Source: Nitratifractor sp.
GTDB taxonomy: Bacteria; Campylobacterota; Campylobacteria; Campylobacterales; Sulfurovaceae
NCBI GenBank assembly: GCA_015488535.1
Contig: WFNP01000030.1
Location: 1 to 64,000, forward strand
Direction: 5' to 3'
DNA length: 64,000 nt
A program made the position numbers and the translations under genes. The notes below the pieces were generated by a model. That model searched no databases, was not told the DNA's origin, and saw only the letters and a program-made list of their open reading frames with translations. Below are positions 48,027 to 56,480 of this stretch, piece by piece (within the stretch, counting starts at the first letter, position 1; each line of letters begins with the position of its first letter).

Positions 48027-50043
48027 CTTTTATCTCCAGTTTACCAGATATTGACAGAGTCTCTTTGAGCTTAAATATCAGCATAACTGTAATAGCTTGT
48101 CTTGTTAGCTCAAACCCCTCTTCACTTTGGGATACAGTATCAAGAGGGACAATTATACTGTCAAATGCCATATCTGTTTTGATTTTGATGATTTTATTGG
48201 TGTAACTGTCTTTTATTTTGATACTTTTTATGCAAGTTGCTTCAAAAATATCTTCAAAAGTGTTATCATTTATAGTGATATTTTTATAATTGGCAAAGTG
48301 TAGATTAAATTCAAGAGCATATCTGTAAGTGTGCGGACTTTTGGTAGAGATATCTATATCAAACTCTATACTGTTATCTTTAGGAGTAAAAGTTTTGGTA
48401 ATTGTTGTATCCCAACTCTTGTCATAATATATACCGCCATCTCTTTGAAATATAATTTTTTCGCCCTCTATATTCATATTAAAGGGTTGATTTGCAAAAT
48501 CTCCATATTCCCAAAATTTGCACTCTTTGATACTTTTTGCATTTAAGCTCTCATTACTTATATGGTCAATAAAAGAGTTTTTTTGATACCAATCAAAATG
48601 CAGAGCATCTTTTATCTCTTGGGGAATTTCTCTTTCGTCATTATGGATGGTAGATATCCCTTCATCTTCATTATGAATAGTTTTAGTATTGTTTAGTTTT
48701 TGTCGGGTGATTTTGCGATGATATGCCTCTTCTCTTCGAGTGAGACTGTTTTGAAAGTTAAAAAGTCTATCTCTATCTAGTAGTTCTGTCATCTGTGCTC
48801 CATTGGCACCCTCAAATCTAGCTATGAAGTGCTTTTTGACTACTTTTACCTCTTCTATACCATCCATATCAATATCGGCTACTTCAATTCTGTCTTTTTC
48901 GTATCTGATGTTTTCACACTCTGTTAGATATCTGTATGCGTTGTCTCTTAGATTTGGCAAATATATCCCGCCAAATACCCCATGCCACAATACATCATTT
49001 GTCTGAAGCTTATAGAGTGATTTTTTTATTTTTTTATTTTTGCCTCTATTTAGTGAGATTTCAAGCATCCTTTTGTGTATTCTGTTTGATTCTGGATATT
49101 TGATAAAAAAGTTTTTCCAAATTCCACCCTTTAAAAACTTAATACCCTCTTTTTCAAAAATATCTTCCCCCATAGCCTCTTTGAACTCTTCGAGTTTGAG
49201 AGCATTTTTAGTATCCAAACTCCACTCACCCATCTCAAAATATGAGACATTTGGCAAATATGCCAAGCCTTTGGGAGGATTTGTATTTAAATAGGTGCTA
49301 TAGTGCATCGTAACTATCTCATTATCTGCTAAAATTCCTTCTATCCAATCTTTTAGCCACTCTTTTTCATATACCCACTCATAAGTCTTTGGCCACATAC
49401 CAAACTTTTCTGCATCATCAAAGATAATTGATACATCATTTTCTTTGATACTATCTATTGCTTTTTTATAAGGTAAAAAGGGTATAGCGTATCTGAGCGT
49501 TTGTGATATAGGAAAGAGTGATAATCTTTTGCCACTATCTTCTGTGAGATAGTATCCATTGAGATTATCTCTATCAAATCCGGCTGATATAAAGTGGTAA
49601 TCATCTACGAGTGTATATTTGGTATCACTCTTGTGCAAATCTTCAACAATAGAGCTATCCCAAACTCTCTCAGTCAGCCATATGCCTTTGGCTTTATATC
49701 CAAAGTGCTTTTTGATTGTTTTGTTTAGCATCTCTATTTGAGATACTCTGTCTTTGTGAGGTATAGAGCTTAAAATCGGCTCATAATATCCCCCTGATAA
49801 CCACTCTATATCACCTCTATCACTGATAGTTTTGATATCTTCAAACAAATCAGGGTAATTTAAAGCTATTGTATCTAGTAGCCACCCACTGCAATGCACA
49901 GCAAATTTAAATCCTGCATACTCTTTCATTATCCCAAAAAACGGAGAATAGCACTCATTTACTGCTCTGTTTATGGCAACTGAGAGGTTATCTACAGGTT
50001 GGTGCATATGGATACCAAATAGTAAAATCTTTTGATTGCTCAC
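48019..50043 (-). CDS. GH57 family alpha-amylase / 4-alpha-glucanotransferase-like
   Basis: FGIHMHQPVDN; SGGYYEPILSSIPHKDR; KGIWLTERVWDSSIVEDL; IIFDDAEKFGMWPKTYEWVYEKEWL. Confidence 0.93.
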   Translation of the reverse strand: MSNQKILLFGIHMHQPVDNLSVAINRAVNECYSPFFGIMKEYAGFKFAVHCSGWLLDTIALNYPDLFEDIKTISDRGDIEWLSGGYYEPILSSIPHKDRVSQIEMLNKTIKKHFGYKAKGIWLTERVWDSSIVEDLHKSDTKYTLVDDYHFISAGFDRDNLNGYYLTEDSGKRLSLFPISQTLRYAIPFLPYKKAIDSIKENDVSIIFDDAEKFGMWPKTYEWVYEKEWLKDWIEGILADNEIVTMHYSTYLNTNPPKGLAYLPNVSYFEMGEWSLDTKNALKLEEFKEAMGEDIFEKEGIKFLKGGIWKNFFIKYPESNRIHKRMLEISLNRGKNKKIKKSLYKLQTNDVLWHGVFGGIYLPNLRDNAYRYLTECENIRYEKDRIEVADIDMDGIEEVKVVKKHFIARFEGANGAQMTELLDRDRLFNFQNSLTRREEAYHRKITRQKLNNTKTIHNEDEGISTIHNDEREIPQEIKDALHFDWYQKNSFIDHISNESLNAKSIKECKFWEYGDFANQPFNMNIEGEKIIFQRDGGIYYDKSWDTTITKTFTPKDNSIEFDIDISTKSPHTYRYALEFNLHFANYKNITINDNTFEDIFEATCIKSIKIKDSYTNKIIKIKTDMAFDSIIVPLDTVSQSEEGFELTRQAITVMLIFKLKETLSISGKLEIKDV

Positions 50044-50243
50044 AATATCTCCTAATTATAATTATTAAAAATTATTCTATCTAACTGAACTTTCGCACAA
50101 AAAACTCCCTAAATTCTACCTGAATACTCCTTGAATGAGAATATCAATAGATTAGTTTTATAATCCTTGACATAATTTGAAACTTTAGTATATATTTCTC
50201 CATCGTATTGAGAGGTTTTAATACTAACTCCTGTAAAATATTA

Positions 50244-50261
50244 CTTAATATTGTTTTATCT
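50244..50261 (+). repeat. CTTAATATTGTTTTATCT, second identical copy
   Basis: Identical to 34235-34252. Confidence 0.65.
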
Positions 50262-50295
50262 GAGTAAGGTAAGTAAATAAAATGAAAGGTAAAAT

Positions 50296-51369
50296 GTGAT
50301 TAATACAGGTATTGAAAATATTATAAATGATAATAAATTGAGTGAATCTCTAAAAAACAAAGATGCTCTGTTCGCTTTGGCACTCAGTAATACTGCTACA
50401 GCTGATATAGATGGAATTACACAGGCAGGATTACCCGGGAAGATATATTTGACTCCCACACTTGATGCGGAGTTTCTGCTTACTGGTGAAGTGCCTTCTT
50501 TGGGAGAGTTGCCGGAGACTCCAAAGGGTGTGCCAACTCCTTGCCTGATGACTCGTGCCGTATCACAAATCAAGCCGTTTAAAAAGACAGAGTTGTTTAA
50601 TCTGGGACTCAAAGTTACTCCAAAAGTAGATGAGAGTATCATTAAAGATTTTGGTATAGAGCCGTCAAAGAGTATTGACATGGGAGCTGATATAGATGCC
50701 AAAGATGTATTTGAAAAGGGGTATAAGTTCGGCAAAGATTGGAATATAGATGCTGATTATGCAATAATTGGCGAATCTGTGCCATCAGGCACTACCACTG
50801 CCACAGCTACAGCTCTGGCACTTGGATATGATGCTTCAAATCTGTTTAGCTCCAGTTTTAAAAATGTGCCAAACAGTATCAAAAATGAGACTATAAACAG
50901 GGCATTGAGTCTGATAAATGAAGATGATGGAGTATTTGAGAAATTATCCAAAGTATCTGATAATATGCTCATTTTTATTGCGGGGCTTGTTTTGGGAGTA
51001 AACAGCAGATTTCCACTTGTCTTGGCAGGCGGGACACAAATGGCCGGAGCATTACTGGTAGCTGATACTGTAGCCAAAGAGATGGGATTGCAGATAGATA
51101 GCTCCAAATTGCTTCTGTGGACTACCAAATGGGTAGCCAAAGATGAAAACAGTGATATAGCTTCACTTTTAAATATGCTAAGCTTTAAGATAGAAGCAAG
51201 TTATCCGGATTTTGATTTTTCAAGCTCAACTCATCCGGCACTAAAACTTTATGATATGGGTGAAGCCAAAGAGGGAGTAGGAGCCGGCGGGGCATTGGTA
51301 TATGCCTGTTTAAATGGTGTAAATCAGCAAGATATCATAAAAGAAGTTGAGAGTTATTTGGGTAGTTAG
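50296..51369 (+). CDS. CobT-type nicotinate-nucleotide--dimethylbenzimidazole phosphoribosyltransferase family (GTG start)
   Basis: FALALSNTATADIDGITQAG; GESVPSGTTTATATALALGYD; VLAGGTQMAGALLVAD; followed by cobalamin genes. Confidence 0.85.
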   Translation: MINTGIENIINDNKLSESLKNKDALFALALSNTATADIDGITQAGLPGKIYLTPTLDAEFLLTGEVPSLGELPETPKGVPTPCLMTRAVSQIKPFKKTELFNLGLKVTPKVDESIIKDFGIEPSKSIDMGADIDAKDVFEKGYKFGKDWNIDADYAIIGESVPSGTTTATATALALGYDASNLFSSSFKNVPNSIKNETINRALSLINEDDGVFEKLSKVSDNMLIFIAGLVLGVNSRFPLVLAGGTQMAGALLVADTVAKEMGLQIDSSKLLLWTTKWVAKDENSDIASLLNMLSFKIEASYPDFDFSSSTHPALKLYDMGEAKEGVGAGGALVYACLNGVNQQDIIKEVESYLGS

Positions 51370-51374
51370 TATGA

Positions 51375-51398
51375 TATAATCAAATTAATTTATATAAT
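51375..51398 (+). promoter_or_regulatory. Two TATAAT-like -10 elements (51375-51380, 51393-51398) upstream of the antitoxin-like gene
   Basis: gaTATAATcaaattaatttaTATAATatc in the cobT-antitoxin gap. Confidence 0.4.
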
Positions 51399-51420
51399 AT
51401 CAAAAGAGGGAGTATATATT

Positions 51421-51666
51421 ATGGCAACTACAAAAATTAAAACAAGTGTATATCTTGATGCTGATATTAAACAAAAGGCTCAAAGTGAAGCATTTAATAT
51501 CTTTTTGGCTCAATCTGTCAAGCAAAAGGGTATCCCTTTTGATGTAGAGATACCCAATAAGGATAGCTATCAAGAGTGGAGTGATAAAGAATTAAAGAGT
51601 ATAGGTAAAATTGGATTTAAATCATCAAGTTTCGTAGAAGATAGTGAAGATTATTCAAAATGGTAA
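51421..51666 (+). CDS. Putative type II antitoxin
   Basis: Small ORF with RelB/RHH-like N-terminus (TTKIKTSVYLDADIKQKAQSEAFN) overlapping the downstream toxin-like ORF. Confidence 0.65.
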   Translation: MATTKIKTSVYLDADIKQKAQSEAFNIFLAQSVKQKGIPFDVEIPNKDSYQEWSDKELKSIGKIGFKSSSFVEDSEDYSKW

Positions 51667-51977
51667 AAAATATATATCTTGCCAAAATATATTTTACGGA
51701 TTTGAGTCAATATAAAATTAGACCTGTTTTAGTAATCAAAGAGATGGAGGAAGATTGTATATGTTTGCAACTTACCTCTAATATTCATATAGATGGAATT
51801 ATTATAAAAAATATAGACTTACATAGTGGCAAATTAAAAAAAGAGTCTTTGATTGTAGTGCCAAAAAACTTTACTCTTCATAAAAGTATTTTATTTAAAT
51901 ATATAGCTACTTTAAAAGATGACAAATTCAAACAGGTATATGCTAACTTTTGCAAAAAATTAGAGTGTACTAAATAA
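51660..51977 (+). CDS. MazF/PemK-like toxin
   Basis: NIYLAKIYFTDLSQYKIRPVLVIKEMEEDCICLQLTSN ... ESLIVVPKNFTLHKSILFKYIATLKDDKFKQV. Confidence 0.75.
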   Translation: MVKNIYLAKIYFTDLSQYKIRPVLVIKEMEEDCICLQLTSNIHIDGIIIKNIDLHSGKLKKESLIVVPKNFTLHKSILFKYIATLKDDKFKQVYANFCKKLECTK

Positions 51978-52474
51978 TGAAAAAAATCCTATATTACGGC
52001 GGTCAAAAATCGGGCAAGAGTGCATTGGCAGAAAAAAAGGCTTTGGAGCTTGGCAAAGAAAAGAGGTGTTTTTATATAGCTACTTATGATAACTCATATA
52101 GTGATATTGAGATGCAAAAAAGAGTCCAAAATCATCAAAAGAGCAGGGGAGAAAAATTTATTACTATTGAAGAGAGTATAAATATAGACACTGTGTTTGA
52201 TAAAGATGGGGTATATTTAATAGATTGCCTGTCTATGTGGATATTAAACACTCTAAATTATCCAATAGAGACTCTTTATAAAATGCTTGAAGAGATTTTT
52301 AAAAAAAACGCATCTGTGGTATTTGTATTAAATAGAGTTGATAGCGGAGTAATTCCCTTCGATAAACTAAGTCGTAAATATGTAGATAGAAGCGGACTTA
52401 TTGGGCAGTATGTAGCTAAATACTCTGATGAAGTATATGAAGTAAAGCTTGGTATGGAGTTTAGGTTGAAATGA
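51977..52474 (+). CDS. cobU: Adenosylcobinamide kinase / adenosylcobinamide-phosphate guanylyltransferase
   Basis: YYGGQKSGKSALAEKKA; FYIATYDN; RVQNHQKSRGEKFITIEE; DCLSMWILN; NRVDSGVIP. Confidence 0.93.
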   Translation: MKKILYYGGQKSGKSALAEKKALELGKEKRCFYIATYDNSYSDIEMQKRVQNHQKSRGEKFITIEESINIDTVFDKDGVYLIDCLSMWILNTLNYPIETLYKMLEEIFKKNASVVFVLNRVDSGVIPFDKLSRKYVDRSGLIGQYVAKYSDEVYEVKLGMEFRLK

Positions 52475-53466
52475 GAGAGTTTGAGCATGGAGGCAATATA
52501 TTTGCATTTGCAAAAAGTATAAAGTGTAGTATTGATGAAGTCTTAGACCTCTCTTCTAATATAAATTTTGTAAAACCAGATATCAATATAGATTTGGATA
52601 GATTAAATTTCAGCGGATATCCCAATTACTCTTCCTTACTTGAAGCTATGAGTGATTTTTATGGGGTTAGTAGTAGTATGATATCGCTTTTTAATGGAGC
52701 TAATAGTGCAATATATTCTTTATTTAATCTACTAAAAATACCATCAGTTACACTATATACCCCAATATATTTAGAGTATAAAAGGGTATCTAAGATACTA
52801 AATTTAGATATTACACTTATAGATAGAGAGACTATCACAACTCCAAAAGAGGGTAGTTTTGTGGTATTTGTAAATCCATCCACTCCGGATGGAAAATATT
52901 ATGATATTAAGCCACTTTTAGATATGTTTGCACAAAAGGGATGCACTGTTTTGATAGATGAATCTTTTATCGAGTTTAGCGGTAATTTTTCAGCTATAAG
53001 GTATCTAAATAGTTATGATAATTTATATATTTTACGCTCAATTAGTAAATATTTTGCCTCTGCCGGTGTGAGGGTTGGAGCAATTATCTCAAATGCTAAA
53101 AATATATCCAATCTTGAAGCAAAACTGCCACCTTTTAGAGTATCAAACTATGATTCTTTGTATTGTGAGTCGGCTTTAAAAGATAAAGAGTTTGCTAAAA
53201 GAAGCCAAATAGAAAATGAAGCATCAAGAGAGATTTTATTATCTATTTTAAAAAAGTCTAAATATGTAGATAAAATCTTTCCATCAGTTGCAAATTTTCA
53301 TCTAATTAGACTTAAAAATATAGATGCCAAAGAGATACAATATAGATTAAAAAGATATAAAGTAATGTTAAGAGATTGCTCCAATTTTGATGGACTTGAT
53401 AGCTCATATATTAGAATTGCACTAAAAGAGCCAAAAAGAATGGAGATTTTAAGAGAGGTTTTTTAA
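52471..53466 (+). CDS. CobC/CobD-like PLP-dependent aminotransferase family (L-threonine-O-3-phosphate decarboxylase-like)
   Basis: EHGGNIFAFAKSIKCSIDEVLDLSSNINFV; LIDESFIEFSG; LYILRSISKYFASAGVRVGAII. Confidence 0.88.
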   Translation: MREFEHGGNIFAFAKSIKCSIDEVLDLSSNINFVKPDINIDLDRLNFSGYPNYSSLLEAMSDFYGVSSSMISLFNGANSAIYSLFNLLKIPSVTLYTPIYLEYKRVSKILNLDITLIDRETITTPKEGSFVVFVNPSTPDGKYYDIKPLLDMFAQKGCTVLIDESFIEFSGNFSAIRYLNSYDNLYILRSISKYFASAGVRVGAIISNAKNISNLEAKLPPFRVSNYDSLYCESALKDKEFAKRSQIENEASREILLSILKKSKYVDKIFPSVANFHLIRLKNIDAKEIQYRLKRYKVMLRDCSNFDGLDSSYIRIALKEPKRMEILREVF

Positions 53467-54809
53467 TGCAAGATATATCAATAGTTGGCACCCATAGCGA
53501 TGCTGGAAAATCTACTATTACGATGCTAATATCTAAAATCTTACAAAAACAAGGATTTAATATATCGGTATTTAAAGCTCAAAATGTATCAAATAATGCC
53601 TCTGTTGCAAGTGATGGCTCAGAGATTGCCGTAGCTCAATATTTCCAAACTAAAGCTTTAAATATATCCTCATCTTGGCATAATAATCCAATTTTGCTTA
53701 AATCTGGTCGTGGAAGCACAGCTTCACTAATAGTAAAAGGCAAAGCTATATCTACTCCTGATGTGAGAGAGTATTACAGGAATTTAGATAGATTAAAGCC
53801 AATTGTAAAAGAGGCTTTTTTAGGGTTGAAAAAAAGCTATGATATTGTAGTATCAGAAGGTGCCGGGAGTCCTGTGGAGCTAAATTTAATGGATAAGGAT
53901 TTATCCAATATTTATATAGCAAGAGAGTTTAATAGCTCTGTTATACTGGTGGCTGATATTGAAAAGGGGGGAGTATTTGCTTCAATTTATGGCACACTTG
54001 AGCTTTTGCCAAAAGATATAAGAGCAAATGTAGCAGGAGTTATAATTAATAAATTTAGAGGTGATAGAAGCCTCTTTGATGATGGAATTAAAATTATAGA
54101 AGAGAGATTTAAAGTGCCTGTGCTTGGGGTATTGCCATACAAGGCACTTAATTTTGGATTTGAAGATTCTCAAAGTCTGTTTAATTACTCTCAAGAGTTT
54201 AATGACAAAGCCAAAAAAGTAGCTCTTGTTTGCTATCCAAAAATGAGTAACTATAATGATTTTGAGCCACTTTTGGCAGATAAAAATTATAAAGTAGATT
54301 TTATCTTTGGTAATAGAGGATTGGATAGCTATGATTTGCTTATTTTACCCGGTTCAAAGCTGGTAATTGAGGATTTAAGATGGCTCAAAAGAGTAGGGTT
54401 GTTTGATGAAATAAAGCACTTTAGTGGTGAAATAATTGGTATCTGCGGGGGCTTTGAGATGATGTTTAAAGCTATAAATGACCCTTATGGATTGGAAGGA
54501 GTAGGCAATGACAAAGAGGAGGGCTTTAACTGGGTAGATGATGAGATAGTTATCCAAAAAGATAAGATTGTAAAAAGAGGCAAATATCAAATATTTGGCA
54601 AAGAGATATTAGATGGATTTGAGATACATAACGGTATAAGCAAAAAGTATCCTTTATATTATGATGCTGGCAGAATAAAAGGGACTTTTGTGCATTCACT
54701 ATTTGATACAAAAGAGTTTATTGAGTATAGAGATAAAAAAATTTTAGAGTATGTAGATAGTATGAGCAGATATCTAAATTTATCAAAGGCATTTGATTTT
54801 GTATCCTGA
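53466..54809 (+). CDS. cobQ: Adenosylcobyric acid synthase
   Basis: SIVGTHSDAGKSTITMLISKIL; FKAQNVSNNA; GAGSPVELNL; VADIEKGGVFASIYGTLELL; IGICGGFEMMFK. Confidence 0.95.
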   Translation: MQDISIVGTHSDAGKSTITMLISKILQKQGFNISVFKAQNVSNNASVASDGSEIAVAQYFQTKALNISSSWHNNPILLKSGRGSTASLIVKGKAISTPDVREYYRNLDRLKPIVKEAFLGLKKSYDIVVSEGAGSPVELNLMDKDLSNIYIAREFNSSVILVADIEKGGVFASIYGTLELLPKDIRANVAGVIINKFRGDRSLFDDGIKIIEERFKVPVLGVLPYKALNFGFEDSQSLFNYSQEFNDKAKKVALVCYPKMSNYNDFEPLLADKNYKVDFIFGNRGLDSYDLLILPGSKLVIEDLRWLKRVGLFDEIKHFSGEIIGICGGFEMMFKAINDPYGLEGVGNDKEEGFNWVDDEIVIQKDKIVKRGKYQIFGKEILDGFEIHNGISKKYPLYYDAGRIKGTFVHSLFDTKEFIEYRDKKILEYVDSMSRYLNLSKAFDFVS

Positions 54810-55683
54810 TTTGGCACTTATTGCTTTTTTGATAGATAAATTTTTTGGTGAATTTAGCTTCATTCGTCATCCTGTAATTATCATCGGAGATATCATAAAG
54901 CTTTGTGAGAGATACTTTTATAAAGACTCTATATTAGCCGGTAGCATAACAGTAATAATTACCGTTTCAGCTACTGTGATAGTCTCTTTTTTGCTTCAAG
55001 AGTGGCTACTGGATTTTGGTATATTTGGGTTTGTAATATTGGCTACTCTATCATCTACCACAATAGCCGGAAAGATGCTATATGACAGTGTCAAAGGTGT
55101 ATTGAGTGATAAAGCAAGTATTAAATATCTTGTAAGCAGAGATACAAAAGATTTAGATGATAGCTCCATATATAAAGCCTCCATTGAAACTTATGCAGAA
55201 AATCTTAGCGATGGAGTAATTGCACCTCTTTTTTATTTGTTGCTCTTTGGATTTATTGGAGCTATGACATATAAGGCTATAAATACCCTTGATTCTATGA
55301 TAGGGTATAAAAATGAGAAGTATCTAAAATATGGCAGGGTTGCTGCAAAGCTTGATGATATAGCCAATTTCATACCCTCAAGGCTTACAGCTATTATCAT
55401 TATATTAGCAACACTAAATTTTAAAGATTGTAAATATATATTTAGTGATGCCAAAGGACACTCCAGCCCAAATGCCGGATATCCGATATCTGCTATGGCG
55501 TATTATCTTGGTGTGAAGCTTGGAGGCAAAACAAAATATTTTAGCAAGTGGATAAACAAGCCATATTTTGGTAGAGGTAGAGAAATAATTACAAAAGATG
55601 ATTTAATTAAAGCTCTTAGTATAAGAGAGAGAGTGGATATTGTGATATTGATATCTTTATTAACTTTATTTATATTTAGATGA
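54793..55683 (+). CDS. cbiB: Adenosylcobinamide-phosphate synthase (TTG start)
   Basis: LIDKFFGEFSFIRHPVIIIGDII; VSRDTKDLDDSSIYKASIETYAENLSDGVIAPLFYLLLFGFIGAMTYKAINTLDSMIGYKNEKYLKYGRVAAKLDDIANFIPSR. Confidence 0.95.
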   Translation: MILYPDLALIAFLIDKFFGEFSFIRHPVIIIGDIIKLCERYFYKDSILAGSITVIITVSATVIVSFLLQEWLLDFGIFGFVILATLSSTTIAGKMLYDSVKGVLSDKASIKYLVSRDTKDLDDSSIYKASIETYAENLSDGVIAPLFYLLLFGFIGAMTYKAINTLDSMIGYKNEKYLKYGRVAAKLDDIANFIPSRLTAIIIILATLNFKDCKYIFSDAKGHSSPNAGYPISAMAYYLGVKLGGKTKYFSKWINKPYFGRGREIITKDDLIKALSIRERVDIVILISLLTLFIFR

Positions 55684-55775
55684 TAGTTAATGAGACCCGT
55701 AAAGCTTATAATATTTGATGAATTTATGGGGTATCCAAAACTTAAAATGCAAAAAAGATTTAAAATGAAGTATAG

Positions 55776-55866
55776 TGGCGGACAGTGAGGGATTCGAACC
55801 CTCGGTACCCGTTAAGGTACGCACCCTTAGCAGGGGTGTGGTTTCAGCCAGCTCACCCAACTGTCC
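55776..55866 (-). tRNA. tRNA-Ser(GCU)
   Basis: Minus-strand GGACAGUUGGGUGAGCUGGCUGAAACCACACCCCUGCUAAGGGUGCGUACCUUAACGGGUACCGAGGGUUCGAAUCCCUCACUGUCCGCCA: acceptor stem, anticodon loop CUGCUAA, long variable arm, TUCGAAU, encoded CCA. Confidence 0.95.
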
Positions 55867-56036
55867 ATCTCTTTGTGGATTGGGATTATAGTAGATATAA
55901 GTTGAAACTTTCCTGAAATTGATGAAAAATCTTTCATAAAATATAAAATTATATAAATATTATGAAACATTTAACTTTTAATATATAAAAACCGATAAAA
56001 TATAAATGAATGATTATAATACAAGGAGATAGAGTT

Positions 56037-56480
56037 ATGAAAAAAGAGTTTATTGTAGCTATGATGATGGGAGCTTCTTTGATATTGGGTGGATGTGCCA
56101 ATACAATGTATGCTCCAAGTGTATCCCAAAGTGATGCCCAAAGAGTGATGTCATATGAGACAGGAACAGTTACGAGTGTGAGAGGAGTTGTCGTCAAAGA
56201 TAATGGCACAGGGTCACTGCTTGGTGCCGTGACAGGTGCTGTGCTTGGTCATATGGTTGGTGGCGGACATGGTAAAGATTTGGCTACTCTTGGTGGAGGA
56301 TTGCTTGGAGCTTATGCCGGTTCTCAGGCAGGTGCGGCAAATGCTCAGGAGCTGACTGTGAGACTTGATAACGGCAAAGGAAATGTAGTAGTTGTAGCCA
56401 AAGGTATCAGATTTAATGTAGGCAGTAGAGTGCGTATAGTCAGCGACCATGGCAAAGTCGTTAATGTGGATCCTATTTGA
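56037..56480 (+). CDS. Glycine-zipper outer-membrane lipoprotein (SlyB/PcP-like)
   Basis: Lipobox LILGGC; GTVTSVRGVVVKDNGTGSLLGAVTGAVLGHMVGGGHGKDLATLGGGLLGAYAGSQAG. Confidence 0.9.
   Translation: MKKEFIVAMMMGASLILGGCANTMYAPSVSQSDAQRVMSYETGTVTSVRGVVVKDNGTGSLLGAVTGAVLGHMVGGGHGKDLATLGGGLLGAYAGSQAGAANAQELTVRLDNGKGNVVVVAKGIRFNVGSRVRIVSDHGKVVNVDPI

Noticed and set aside
50043-50296. Possible cobalamin riboswitch upstream of the cobT-like gene
   Set aside because: No B12-box-like sequence found by eye; Infernal would be needed.
50256-50735. 159-aa minus-strand ORF over the cobT-like gene
   Set aside because: Antisense to a convincing coding region with family motifs.
55690-55788. Short ORF MRPVKLIIFDEFMGYPKLKMQKRFKMKYSGGQ between cbiB and the tRNA
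   Set aside because: Runs into the tRNA-Ser gene on the opposite strand and shows no support for being coding.
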